In this document: positions 33,957 to 42,976 of the stretch, one piece after another
Position numbering within the stretch: the first letter of the stretch is position 1
How the letters are laid out: every line of letters starts with the position of its first letter
Source of the DNA: Bryobacteraceae bacterium
GTDB lineage: Bacteria; Acidobacteriota; Terriglobia; Bryobacterales; Bryobacteraceae
Reading direction: 5' to 3'
NCBI GenBank assembly: GCA_030041495.1
Contig: JASHNT010000078.1
Span: forward strand, 59,975-123,974
Length of the DNA stretch: 64,000 nucleotides
The notes under the pieces: model-generated
Seen by the model: the letters and a program-made list of their open reading frames with translations, nothing else
Told to the model about the DNA's origin: nothing
Database searches by the model: none
Made by a program: the position numbers and the translations under genes

Positions 33957-35132
33957 TCAGTAGGCGAAGGCGACTTGCAACGCTGCCTGGTAGTAGTGCG
34001 GCGCGCCCCAGTCCGCTTCGTGGCCGAGCTCGAGTTTTACGGCGACGTGGTCGTTCCAGTCGTAGCGGACTCCAGCCGTGTACATGCTGCGCCAGGGGGC
34101 GATATAGGAAATGCCGCTGAAGAACGGGTCCGCGTGGATGGTGAGCCTTTCTACTCGCGCATACGGCCCCCAATTGGACCCGATGCGATACGCGAGCTGC
34201 GAATAGAAGCCGGCGAAGGTGCCCGTCGCACTGGCGGGACCATAGTGGATATGCGCCACCACGCCTTCATTGAGGAATTCGAAGCGGTTCGCAACGTACA
34301 CCGCGTGCATGGTGACCCCGGAACGGTTGGCCGTCAGGCCAACGATGGGCGAGAACAGGTCGTGGTAATCGGAAACTCCGAGCTCCAGACCCGGAACCGA
34401 CGGAGGCCGCGCGAATGTGGAGACATTGACCGCATCATGACCGGTGATGTTGGCGGGAGTGGGCGAGTCCACGGGCGTTCCCCAAGTCCGTGTGTTGCCG
34501 GTCTCGACCACGTAGTGCAGGCCAAGAAAGCCCGATGGAATTTCGCCGGACACGCTGACGCCAACGGTGTGCAGCGGAAGAATGCCGCCGTCCTCCTCGA
34601 ACGCAAATAAGCGCGGGCGGCTGATGGCTGTCTGGAACCAGGCGCCCCGCAGATATGCGGTCGAGTAATAGCCAACCGCCGTCCGGAACTGTCCGGCTTC
34701 GATTTTCAGGTATTCGTTCAGGCTGTACTGCAACAATAGGCGCTCCACGTTGACCGGAACGCTGGTCAAGGTGGGGGTGGTGTCAGTGTCGATGGCCACC
34801 TCGGTAAGCGCAGTAAACCCGGGCGCGACCGCAGCAGTGCCGAACAGGTCAATCTCGCCGACGCTGAAATGATTCGGCTCGCCAGCCGCCTGGTTATGCG
34901 AGAAATCCAGGTCGGCGTAGGCGTGCAGACGGAACCGCGGGTCGGCCGGTTGACCCGGAGCCGTGGGCGTGCTGGCGGAGTCATAGTCTGCCGGAGCCGT
35001 GTTCTGCGCCAGTTGCGAGGCGTCGGGCGGATCCTGAGCTCGAGCGGAAACAACCAGTATCGCCAACAGGGCCAGGCGCAACCGCCCGCGCAAGCCCTTG
35101 ATCCCCAGGTGGCCGAAGGTGCCAATCACCAT
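33957..35132 (-). CDS. Outer-membrane beta-barrel/porin-like protein
   Basis: About 391 residues from ATG 35132. Signal peptide about 1-32 (LRLALLAILVVSARA). The mature part is rich in alternating hydrophobic strands and ends in YYQAALQVAFAY, a C-terminal aromatic sorting signal typical of outer-membrane barrels. Recognisable pieces include LHAYADLDFSHNQ, FSVGEIDLFGTAAV, and VKLELGHEADWGAP. No close family named; it looks like porin/FadL-type envelope proteins. First gene of the operon with the PBP-like and GGDEF-EAL genes. The frame extends upstream to 35228, but no signal-peptide start is there. Confidence 0.75.
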   Translation of the reverse strand: MVIGTFGHLGIKGLRGRLRLALLAILVVSARAQDPPDASQLAQNTAPADYDSASTPTAPGQPADPRFRLHAYADLDFSHNQAAGEPNHFSVGEIDLFGTAAVAPGFTALTEVAIDTDTTPTLTSVPVNVERLLLQYSLNEYLKIEAGQFRTAVGYYSTAYLRGAWFQTAISRPRLFAFEEDGGILPLHTVGVSVSGEIPSGFLGLHYVVETGNTRTWGTPVDSPTPANITGHDAVNVSTFARPPSVPGLELGVSDYHDLFSPIVGLTANRSGVTMHAVYVANRFEFLNEGVVAHIHYGPASATGTFAGFYSQLAYRIGSNWGPYARVERLTIHADPFFSGISYIAPWRSMYTAGVRYDWNDHVAVKLELGHEADWGAPHYYQAALQVAFAY

Positions 35133-35312
35133 GACAAACGCATCGGCAAGCGGGGCGGAGATTTTTCTAAAAACTCGGCTATACCCGCAATTGCGGGGGT
35201 CGAGGCCCCCTATATTACCTACCCCCAATATCCCAGGGGGGACCTAGATAAAGCGCCAATTCAACGGTAGAGTTTGTCTTTAGTAATCGCACTACAAAAA
35301 AGCGGATCAACC
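35133..35312. promoter_or_regulatory. Divergent regulatory region with palindrome and direct repeats
   Basis: 180 bp between the outer-membrane protein gene and the sigma-54 activator gene. It has a perfect 14-bp palindrome CCCGCAATTGCGGG at 35184-35197 and two copies of CCCCC(T/A)ATAT at 35206-35215 and 35222-35231, plus a run of G that could pair with the C blocks. These could be operators. No sigma-54 -24/-12 element (TGGCAC-N5-TTGC) was seen. Confidence 0.5.
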
Positions 35313-36344
35313 ATGCTGACAGGTTCAAAAGATATGCGGCACGTGCTGGTAGGACAATCCCCCCGCGCACGGCAGGTTTTGCGGATGATCGAGAAATTGG
35401 GGAACTGCCGCTGGCCGGCTCTGCTGCTGGGCGAGACGGGAACGGGCAAGGAGGTGGTGGCGCGGGAAATCTATTGCCGCGCGCCCGAGGGTCCGTTTGT
35501 GACCATCGACTGCTCCTCCATGGTTGGCCCGCTCATGGAAAGCGAGCTGTTCGGCCACGTAAAGGGAGCGTTTACCGGCGCGGCGACAGCCAAGCTGGGC
35601 TTGATCGAGGCCGCCAACGGCGGCACGGCGTTTTTCGACGAGATTGGCGAATTGCCGCTGGACCTCCAGGCCAAGCTGCTGCGGGTCCTGCAAGAGAAGG
35701 AGTTTCGGCCGCTGGGGTCCTTGACCACGCGGCGCTCGGATTTCCGGATTATCGCGGCCACCAACCGTGACCTGGCCAAGGAAGTGGAAAAAGGCGCCTT
35801 CCGGCGGGACTTGTACTTCCGCCTGAATGTGATCAACATCCGGCTGGCGCCGTTGCGTGAGAGGAAAGAAGATATCCCGGCGCTGATCAATCATTTCCTG
35901 GCGCGCGCCGGAGGCAGTCACACGCTCACGGCCGAGGCGATGGAAGTGTTACTCTCCTACGATTGGCCAGGTAACGTGCGGGAGCTGGAAAACTGCATCC
36001 AGCATATGGTGGCGGTGAACTCCGGACCTCTGCTGCATGTCGCGGACCTGCCTTCGGCCCTGCAGAATCATCTGATCCAGAAAAAATCGCAGTATTTGAC
36101 GGCGGCTGCGGTATCCGGAACGCCGTTGACGGAGGCGCCCGCTCCCGGCAACCCGGCGGGAATCCCAGAACCGGCTCAGGCTCCTTCCTTCCCGGCGATC
36201 ATCCCTTTGGTTGAATTGGAACGGCGTGCCATTGTGAACGCGCTTGAATACACCAAGGGCGATCGAGCCGTGGCGGCGCATCTGCTTGGCATCGGCCGCA
36301 CCACCTTGTACCGCAAATTGAAGGAATACAGGCTCGCGGGCTGA
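35313..36344 (+). CDS. Sigma-54 dependent transcriptional activator (AAA+ plus Fis-type HTH, no receiver)
   Basis: 343 residues from ATG 35313. The AAA+ core has Walker A GETGTGKE (40-47), GAFTGA loop (85-90) for sigma-54 contact, Walker B GTAFFDEIGEL and an arginine finger region RRDLYFRL. An Ala/Pro-rich linker (about 255-285) is followed by a Fis-type HTH (DRAVAAHLLGIGRTTLYRKLKEY). There is no receiver or other sensory domain, so control is likely by expression or partner. It is divergent from the outer-membrane/PBP/GGDEF-EAL operon and may be its activator. TTG 35274 is a possible longer start. Confidence 0.93.
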   Translation: MLTGSKDMRHVLVGQSPRARQVLRMIEKLGNCRWPALLLGETGTGKEVVAREIYCRAPEGPFVTIDCSSMVGPLMESELFGHVKGAFTGAATAKLGLIEAANGGTAFFDEIGELPLDLQAKLLRVLQEKEFRPLGSLTTRRSDFRIIAATNRDLAKEVEKGAFRRDLYFRLNVINIRLAPLRERKEDIPALINHFLARAGGSHTLTAEAMEVLLSYDWPGNVRELENCIQHMVAVNSGPLLHVADLPSALQNHLIQKKSQYLTAAAVSGTPLTEAPAPGNPAGIPEPAQAPSFPAIIPLVELERRAIVNALEYTKGDRAVAAHLLGIGRTTLYRKLKEYRLAG

Positions 36345-36376
36345 GAAGGTGCGCGGCTCTATTGCACTAATGCAAC

Positions 36377-37276
36377 ATGACGCTCCGCGTCCTGTTGATC
36401 GAATCCGAGGCAGAGGAGTTGCTATTTCTCCAGGACGTGCTCCGGGAAGTGGAGCAGGAGCGGCTGCTGCCGGAATGGCCGCAGATTGAGCCGTTGTACG
36501 CGGCTACGTGGGTGGAGGCGCAGCGGATTCTGGCGACCAGTGCGCCGCAGGTGATTCTGCTGGACATTGAGTTCGGCGAGAAGGAAGCCGGCGAGAAGCG
36601 AGCAGAGACGTTTCAATCCTTGCAGGCGAGAACACCGGACATTCCCGTGATCCTGCTGCTGAACCCGACCGATGAAGAGCTGGCCGCGCGGCTGATCCGC
36701 GAGGGCGCGGAGGATTTTCTGTTCAAGCACCAGGTAGATTGCGCGCCGCTAGCTCACGCGATGCGCAACTCGATTCTGCGGCACAGGCTGCTTTCCGCGG
36801 CGCGCGCGGCCGCGCACGCCGATTCACTCACCGGACTGGCGAATCGCGTGGGATTCCTGGCGATTGCGGAGCGCGATCGCAAGCTGGCGGAGCGGATCAA
36901 CCGCCGCTGGATGCTATTGGTAGCGGAGCCGCGCAACCTGGCCGCACTCTCCCGCGCGCTGGGTGAGCAGCGCCGCGACCTGGAATTGGTGGAAGCCGCC
37001 GAGCAGTTGCGTAGCATCGCGACACCGGCCGACTTGGTGGCTCGCATCGGAGAGCGGCACTTCGCCCTCAGCATCTTCGACGGCGATGTGGAGACCGCGG
37101 AAGAGGCCTGGGTGCGCATTCGCGCCGCGGCAGCCGAGCACCGCATTGACATTGGCGCGTCGATTTTCGATCGTAGCCGGCCGTTGAGCTTGGACGCCAT
37201 GCTCGATCAAGCCATGGCGGATCTTCCCCAAACCCGGGAAACCAGGCCGCCGGAAGCCACAAAAATGGCCGTCTAA
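36377..37276 (+). CDS. Response-regulator receiver fused to a degenerate GGDEF domain
   Basis: 299 residues. Receiver about 1-125 with phospho-acceptor Asp 63 (VILLDIEF) and the conserved Lys 117 (LFKHQ). The second part is GGDEF-like in layout (DSLTGLANRVGF, then RIGERHFALS where RGGDEF is expected), so the catalytic motif is lost and no cyclase activity is expected. It may bind nucleotide or act as a scaffold. It is 32 bases after the sigma-54 activator on the same strand and probably co-transcribed. Confidence 0.85.
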   Translation: MTLRVLLIESEAEELLFLQDVLREVEQERLLPEWPQIEPLYAATWVEAQRILATSAPQVILLDIEFGEKEAGEKRAETFQSLQARTPDIPVILLLNPTDEELAARLIREGAEDFLFKHQVDCAPLAHAMRNSILRHRLLSAARAAAHADSLTGLANRVGFLAIAERDRKLAERINRRWMLLVAEPRNLAALSRALGEQRRDLELVEAAEQLRSIATPADLVARIGERHFALSIFDGDVETAEEAWVRIRAAAAEHRIDIGASIFDRSRPLSLDAMLDQAMADLPQTRETRPPEATKMAV

Positions 37277-37312
37277 GCGGCAACCGCGAAGGCGTGCGAC
37301 CATAGCAGTCGA

Positions 37313-38329
37313 GTGCCGATCGGACTCGACGCAAGCTATAGCCTCGGCCGGAATCCATCCGGTGTAGCCGTGTACTCCAGAGAAATTCTCACCGGCTTGG
37401 CGCGGGCGCACCCGGAAGAAAAATTCCTGTTCTTCTACCGGCCGCACCGCTATCTGCGTTCCTTTCGCGAGCCAATCCCGGCCAATGCCGGCCGCCGGAT
37501 TCTGCGCGGCGCGCCTTCGACGCCGCTTTTTCACGCACTGAATCAGCGCGTGGATGCGCCGGCTCGCCGGACGGTGACCACGTTTCATGATTTGTTCGTT
37601 CTCACGGCCGATTACTCCACGCCCGAATTTCGCGAACGTTTCGCCGCACAGGCATGGGCAGCGGCCGAACGCAGCGACCTGATCATCGCTGTCTCCCGCT
37701 TCACTGCCAGACAGGTGGAGGAGTTGCTGAAGGTGGAACCGTCGCGCATTCGAGTGATCCCGCATGGGACGCGCGCGCCGGAAGGTATTGCGGCCGCGAG
37801 AGAGAATCTGGTGCTCACCATCGGAGCGGTACAGAAACGTAAGAACGTGGGGCGATTGGTGAAGGCGTTCGAGGCGACGCCGGCCGGATGGAGACTGGCC
37901 ATCGCCGGTTCAGCCGAAGGCTATGGAGCCGCTGAGGAGTTGCGCGCGGTCCAGGAGAGTGCCCGCTGGGGTGATATCGACGTGCTCGGCTATGTCTCAC
38001 CGGAGACGCTCGAGAATCTCTACGGGCGCGCCCGCATCTTCGCGTTCCCGTCGCTCGACGAAGGGTTTGGGATGCCGGTGCTGGACGCGATGGGGCGGGG
38101 TGTTCCGGTTGTGTCTTCAAAGTGTTCGGCGCTTCCCGAAGTTGCGGGAGACGCGGCGATCCTGGTGGATCCGGAGAATATCGAAGAACTCGGTGCGGCG
38201 CTCGCCCGGTTGGCAGGGGACGATGCTCTACGGAAGGAACTGGTGCAGCGTGGCCTGGCTCGCGCGGCTGAAATGACCTGGGAGAACGCGGTGAAGCGAA
38301 CCTGGAGTGTCTACCAGGAGCTTACATAA
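37313..38329 (+). CDS. Glycosyltransferase family 4
   Basis: 338 residues, GT-B fold. N-terminal domain: LDASYSLGRNPSGVAVYSREI; C-terminal: the donor-binding loop with VLTIGAVQKRKNVGRLVKAF and the EX7E region FAFPSLDEGFGMPVLDAMGRGVPVV, where the Glu pair binds the nucleotide sugar. Cytosolic or peripheral membrane enzyme of polysaccharide or lipid glycosylation. GTG start at 37313. It converges with the flippase-like gene (1-bp gap). Substrate unknown. Confidence 0.93.
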   Translation: MPIGLDASYSLGRNPSGVAVYSREILTGLARAHPEEKFLFFYRPHRYLRSFREPIPANAGRRILRGAPSTPLFHALNQRVDAPARRTVTTFHDLFVLTADYSTPEFRERFAAQAWAAAERSDLIIAVSRFTARQVEELLKVEPSRIRVIPHGTRAPEGIAAARENLVLTIGAVQKRKNVGRLVKAFEATPAGWRLAIAGSAEGYGAAEELRAVQESARWGDIDVLGYVSPETLENLYGRARIFAFPSLDEGFGMPVLDAMGRGVPVVSSKCSALPEVAGDAAILVDPENIEELGAALARLAGDDALRKELVQRGLARAAEMTWENAVKRTWSVYQELT

Positions 38330-38330
38330 A

Positions 38331-39326
38331 TCACTCCGGCCGCAGCGCGGCTGCTTCCTGCTCCGCGGCCCGCTTGAGCTGGATAAGATCCGCCTCTTCA
38401 ATCCACAGCGCGATGAAGCCACCGATCATCAACGGCAGGGTCACGATGCCCCACAACACCAGCGAGAATCGCGCGGACTGATCGGCAACTACGTTGAAGA
38501 CCAGAACCAGAACCTCCCGAGTAAGAATTTGAAACACTCCCAGGTTTCCGGGCGCTTGCGGCAGGATGCTGCCGAGGCGTAGAAACACCATGAGCGCAAA
38601 TGCTTCCGTCAGGTCCAGGTCGAAACCGTAGCCTTTGAACGACGCCCAAACCGGGATGACTTGCAGCAGCAGATAGGGAAGACTCACCAGGAACGACCAG
38701 TAGAGATAGCGGGAATGGCCGATCAGCCCCAGGTCTTTCACCAGCACGGAAAGATGGCCGCGCCATCCCCGGCTGGGCGGGACCACCGGATGGTTTCCAT
38801 TCCGGACATGGCGCGTCATCGCAACGGCGAGCAGCAAGACCCCGCCGAGCACCACCAGCCCTAGAAACCAGGAACCGTCGGCAAGAAAACGCAGCTCGCG
38901 CGGCAATTCGACAAAGCGAAGCGTGAGCAGCAGACACAAGGCCAGCCAGATGCCGTCGAAAACCCGCTCAATCAGGGCGCTGGAGAGAGCGACGGAAAAA
39001 GGCAGCTCAGTCCAGCGGGAAAGCAAGTAGCACCGCAAGAGCTCTCCGGCGTGCCCGGGTAAGACTTCGTTCGAAAACAGGCCGATAAAGACCGCTCGCC
39101 CGGCGCGCCAGAAGCCGACCGGCTCCAGTGGCCGCAACAGCAGCGCCCAGCGGTAGGCCTGCAGAAGATAGACCGCAATGGTGAGCGCCACCGCCAAGGC
39201 CACCCACTTCCAATCCATGGTGGCCAGATCGTCGCCCAGTTCGCTCAGGTTTGCGTGGCGCAAGGTCCAGGCCAGGCAACCCAGAGAAAACAAGTTGATC
39301 AGGACCAGAAGAAAACGGGCTCGCAT
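38331..39326 (-). CDS. UPF0104/lysylphosphatidylglycerol synthase-type membrane protein
   Basis: About 331 residues from ATG 39326 with six to eight transmembrane helices. Family motifs: SLGCLAWTLRHANLSEL, YRWALLLRPL, FSNEVLPGHAGELLRCYLLS, DLTEAFALMVFLRLGSILPQAPGNLGVF. These belong to the flippase domain shared with MprF and AglD. It lacks the soluble aminoacyl-transfer domain, so it is a flippase-like protein of unknown cargo. Upstream TTG 39350 is possible but lacks a good site. Confidence 0.85.
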   Translation of the reverse strand: MRARFLLVLINLFSLGCLAWTLRHANLSELGDDLATMDWKWVALAVALTIAVYLLQAYRWALLLRPLEPVGFWRAGRAVFIGLFSNEVLPGHAGELLRCYLLSRWTELPFSVALSSALIERVFDGIWLALCLLLTLRFVELPRELRFLADGSWFLGLVVLGGVLLLAVAMTRHVRNGNHPVVPPSRGWRGHLSVLVKDLGLIGHSRYLYWSFLVSLPYLLLQVIPVWASFKGYGFDLDLTEAFALMVFLRLGSILPQAPGNLGVFQILTREVLVLVFNVVADQSARFSLVLWGIVTLPLMIGGFIALWIEEADLIQLKRAAEQEAAALRPE

Positions 39327-39452
39327 CCCGCGGGATGGTGACGCAGGCAAGTCACCATTTTAGCTTGGAGCCGCGGACGCTTCTATCGCGATTGCGGAAC
39401 ACGGAGCCGCGCGCATCGTTGTTCAGGCGCCCGTGTGCAATAATCTTACGGA

Positions 39453-40937
39453 TTGTTCGATTACATCGTGGCCGGGGCGGGGACAGCGGGTTGCACGCTG
39501 GGGGCGCGCCTGAGTGAAGACCCTTCCGCGCAAGTTCTTTTGATTGAGGCCGGCCCCCCCGGAAGGCGCCGGCAGATCCGGACTCCCGCCGCATTTCCGC
39601 AACTTTTGAGCTCCGAATTTAACTGGAGAAACTCGAGCGAGCCTCAAGAGCATCTGAACGGGCGCCGGATGGGGTGGCCGCGCGGGAAGGTATTGGGAGG
39701 GAGCGGATCGCTGGGCGCGTTGATTCACATGCGCGGCTGCCGCGCGGATTTTGACGCCTGGCGCGGCATGGGCAACCCCGGCTGGGGGTTCGATGATTTG
39801 GCGACCTTGTGGACGGAGCCGCCCGACGGCGGCGATCCTCGGCCGCCGAACCGCCTGACCGAGGTGTTCCTGGAAGCATGCACGAAGTGCCGCATTCCTC
39901 GCTACTCCGGGTTTGAAGGGCCCGCCGAGGAAGGCGCGGGACTCTTTCCGGTGGCTCGAGTGAAGGGGAGGCGTTGGGGCGCCAGGTCCGAATTTCTGCG
40001 CCCGGCTCTGAAGCGCGGCAATCTAACCGTATGGACCGGCGTCCAGGCCAGCCGAGTGTTGATCGAGGGGCGCCAGGCTGTGGGGGTCGAATACCTGCTC
40101 CGCGGACGGCTGCAACGGGTGACAGCGTCGCGTGAAGTGATTCTCTGCGCCGGTTCGGTCGGATCGGCGCAGTTATTGTTGTTGAGCGGCATCGGACCAG
40201 CGCAGCAGCTGGAGCGCTTAGGCATCGCCATCAGCTCGGAGCTCGCCGGAGTTGGCGAGAATCTGCAGGATCACCTCGCCGTCGGATTATGCTGGCCGTG
40301 CACGCAGCCGGTCTCCCTCGACAGCGCGGGAACGCTCTGGAACACCCTGCGCTACCGGCTGCGGAAGGAGGGGCCGCTGGTATCGAATTTGATCGAGGCG
40401 GGGGCGTGCCTGAAGTCGCGCAAAGACGCCGAGGAGTGCGACCTCGAGATCCTGTTCGCGCCGGTTCGTTCTCTGGAACGGGGAGTGGCGCGTGGCACAA
40501 AGGAGTATGGGTTCACACTATTGGCGGCAATGCTGACGCCTGCCTCACGGGGCAGAGTCGCGCTGGCAACGGCCAATCCACTGGATGCCCCGTCAATCGA
40601 TCCATGCTATTTGGCCGCGGCCGGCGATCGGGCTCTGCTGGAGAAAGCCGCCGGGCGGGCGCGGGAGATCGCGGAGTCGGCGCCCTTCGAGGAATATCGC
40701 GGCCCAGCCGGTTCCGATGAGCTTGAGGAAGTCGCCGTGAGCCTGCATCATGCGGTAGGAACGTGCCGGATGGGTCCAGGCGCGGATTGCGTGGTGGATG
40801 CCGCTCTGCGCGTGCATGGAATCGCTGGTTTACGGGTGGCGGATGCGAGCATCATGCCGGTGATTCCGCGCGCTCACCCGAATGCAACCGTTATGGTGAT
40901 TGCCGAAAAAGCCGCGCGGCTCATCCGCCAGTCCTAA
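39453..40937 (+). CDS. GMC-family FAD oxidoreductase
   Basis: 494 residues. Rossmann FAD motif FDYIVAGAGTAGCTLGARL at the start, GKVLGGSGSLGALIHMRG (the second GMC signature is usually GGSSSINGM), catalytic-type LHHAVGTCRMG and C-terminal AHPNATVMVIAEKAA (the His/Asn catalytic pair). Likely choline-dehydrogenase-like alcohol oxidation; substrate unknown. The start is TTG 39453; the family N-terminus supports it. Isolated between the flippase-like gene and speA. Confidence 0.9.
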   Translation: MFDYIVAGAGTAGCTLGARLSEDPSAQVLLIEAGPPGRRRQIRTPAAFPQLLSSEFNWRNSSEPQEHLNGRRMGWPRGKVLGGSGSLGALIHMRGCRADFDAWRGMGNPGWGFDDLATLWTEPPDGGDPRPPNRLTEVFLEACTKCRIPRYSGFEGPAEEGAGLFPVARVKGRRWGARSEFLRPALKRGNLTVWTGVQASRVLIEGRQAVGVEYLLRGRLQRVTASREVILCAGSVGSAQLLLLSGIGPAQQLERLGIAISSELAGVGENLQDHLAVGLCWPCTQPVSLDSAGTLWNTLRYRLRKEGPLVSNLIEAGACLKSRKDAEECDLEILFAPVRSLERGVARGTKEYGFTLLAAMLTPASRGRVALATANPLDAPSIDPCYLAAAGDRALLEKAAGRAREIAESAPFEEYRGPAGSDELEEVAVSLHHAVGTCRMGPGADCVVDAALRVHGIAGLRVADASIMPVIPRAHPNATVMVIAEKAARLIRQS

Positions 40938-41032
40938 GGTCCTGGGAAATTTCCCGCGCGCCCGCCGCGTCTAACGGCTGACATTCATTTTTAACTTGCC
41001 CTCTGGAGCAAATCGAAGGACACTGAAATTTC

Positions 41033-42976
41033 ATGGCTACCGTCAAGTTCAACGAAGCCGCTCCGGTCCGGGAACCGGCCGACCGCTGGAGCACTGCGGA
41101 GGCGGCTGAGCTGTACGATGTCGCCAGTTGGGGTAAGGGATATTTTTCCGTCGGCAAGGAAGGGCACTTGTGGGTTCATCCGGACAAGGACCCCAACCGC
41201 GGCCTGGACCTCAAGGAACTGGTGGATAACCTCCAGCTTCGCGGCATCGCCCTGCCGCTTCTGATCCGTTTCGGTGAAATTCTCAAGCACCGCCTCGGGG
41301 AGATGCACCAGGCCTTTCAAAACGCCATCGCCGAGCATGGCTACAAGGGCAGCTACTGCTGCGTGTATCCGATCAAGGTGAATCAGCAGCGTCAGGTAGT
41401 GGAAGAGGTATTCGAATACGGACGGCCCTACAATTTCGGCCTTGAAGCCGGCTCCAAGCCGGAGCTGCTGGCCGTGCTGGCGATCGCCGACAACAACACC
41501 CCGATCATCTGCAACGGCTTCAAAGACGACGAATACATCGAAATGGTGATGCTGGCCAAGAAAATCGGCCGGCAGATCATTCCAGTGGTCGAAAAATACA
41601 CGGAGCTGGATCTGATTCTCAAGCATTCCGAGCGTGTGGGCGTGCGGCCGGTGATCGGTGTGCGCATCAAGCTCGCCAGCCGTGGATCGGGCCGCTGGAA
41701 ATCTTCGGGTGGCTACCGCTCGAAGTTCGGACTGACCGTCACTGAAGGGTTGCGGGCTCTGGACCAGCTTAAGAGCCTGGGCATGGAGGATTGCCTCCAG
41801 CTTTTGCACTTCCACCTGGGCAGCCAGATCACCAACATCCGCCAGGTCAAGGGTGCGGTGATGGAGGCGGCTCGCGTGTTCGTGGAGTTGCGGCGCGCGG
41901 GCGCAGGCCTGTGCTACATGGATGTGGGCGGAGGCCTGGGAATTGATTACGACGGCTCCCAGACGGATTTCGAGTCGAGCGTCAACTACACACTGCAAGA
42001 GTACGCCAACGACGTGGTCTATCACATCCAGAGCGTCTGCGATGAAGCCGAGGTGCCGCATCCGGTGATCGTCAGCGAGAGCGGGCGCGCCATTGCGGCG
42101 TATCACAGCGTTCTGCTGTTCAACGTGCTGGGCGTGACCGGATTCGGCGACGGCGAAAACGGGCACGAGATCCCCGAAGACGCCGAGCAGCCGCTGATCG
42201 ACCTGCGTGAGACTTTGCGCGGCCTTTCGAGCAAGAACCTGCTCGAAAGCTTCCACGACGCCCAGCAGGCTCTGGATTCGGCGCTGAATCTGTTCAGCCT
42301 CGGCTATCTGCCCTTGCAGCAGCGAAGTTGGGCGGAACAGATCTACTGGCAGATATGCCGGCGGATCCAGAAGCTGGCGCAGGAGCTGGACGAATTTCCG
42401 GAGGAGTTGGAGAGCCTGGACAGCCTGCTCTCCGATACCTACTTCTGCAACTTTTCTCTGTTCCAGAGCATGCCGGATAGCTGGGCCGTGAAGCAGCTAT
42501 TTCCCATCATGCCCATTCACCGGCTGGAAGAAGAACCGTTCCGGCACGGCATCCTCGGCGACATCTCCTGCGATTCCGACGGCAAGGTGGATCAGTTCAT
42601 CGACCGCCGCGACGTCAAGAAGACTCTGCCGCTGCATCCGTTTAACGGCTCCGATCAGCCGTACGTTCTGGGCGCGTTCCTGGTTGGGGCGTACCAGGAA
42701 ATCCTCGGCGACCTGCACAACCTGTTCGGCGACACCAATGCCGTGCATGTCAGCCTGGACGAGAAGGGTGCGGTGGTGCTGGACGCCGTGATCCGTGGCG
42801 ACACGGTACGCGAGGTGCTGGATTACGTGCAGTTCCAGTCACGGACACTGATCGATCAGTTCCGCAAAGACGTGGAAATGGCGGTCCGCGATGGCCGCAT
42901 CGGCTACGAGGAGTCTGGCGCGCTGCTCCGCTTCTATGAAGACGGCCTGAACGGCTACACATATTTGGAGCAGTAG
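41033..42976 (+). CDS. speA: Biosynthetic arginine decarboxylase
   Basis: PLP enzyme converting arginine to agmatine for polyamine synthesis; 647 residues. PLP-lysine region VYPIKVNQQRQVVEEV (Lys in the KVNQ motif), phosphate loop GGGLGIDYDG, and HFHLGSQI. C-terminal domain contains FCNFSLFQSMPD. Length agrees with E. coli SpeA (658). ATG 41033 is preceded by AAGGA. No speB follows it directly: the next gene is an M1 peptidase whose start overlaps the speA stop (TAGTG). Confidence 0.97.
   Translation: MATVKFNEAAPVREPADRWSTAEAAELYDVASWGKGYFSVGKEGHLWVHPDKDPNRGLDLKELVDNLQLRGIALPLLIRFGEILKHRLGEMHQAFQNAIAEHGYKGSYCCVYPIKVNQQRQVVEEVFEYGRPYNFGLEAGSKPELLAVLAIADNNTPIICNGFKDDEYIEMVMLAKKIGRQIIPVVEKYTELDLILKHSERVGVRPVIGVRIKLASRGSGRWKSSGGYRSKFGLTVTEGLRALDQLKSLGMEDCLQLLHFHLGSQITNIRQVKGAVMEAARVFVELRRAGAGLCYMDVGGGLGIDYDGSQTDFESSVNYTLQEYANDVVYHIQSVCDEAEVPHPVIVSESGRAIAAYHSVLLFNVLGVTGFGDGENGHEIPEDAEQPLIDLRETLRGLSSKNLLESFHDAQQALDSALNLFSLGYLPLQQRSWAEQIYWQICRRIQKLAQELDEFPEELESLDSLLSDTYFCNFSLFQSMPDSWAVKQLFPIMPIHRLEEEPFRHGILGDISCDSDGKVDQFIDRRDVKKTLPLHPFNGSDQPYVLGAFLVGAYQEILGDLHNLFGDTNAVHVSLDEKGAVVLDAVIRGDTVREVLDYVQFQSRTLIDQFRKDVEMAVRDGRIGYEESGALLRFYEDGLNGYTYLEQ

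Noticed and set aside
35133..35312. Sigma-54 promoter for the outer-membrane/GGDEF-EAL operon
   Set aside because: No TGGCAC-N5-TTGC match could be found on the minus strand in this gap, so control by the divergent activator stays unproved.
40991..42256. 421-codon minus-strand frame opposite speA
   Set aside because: Shadow of the arginine decarboxylase.
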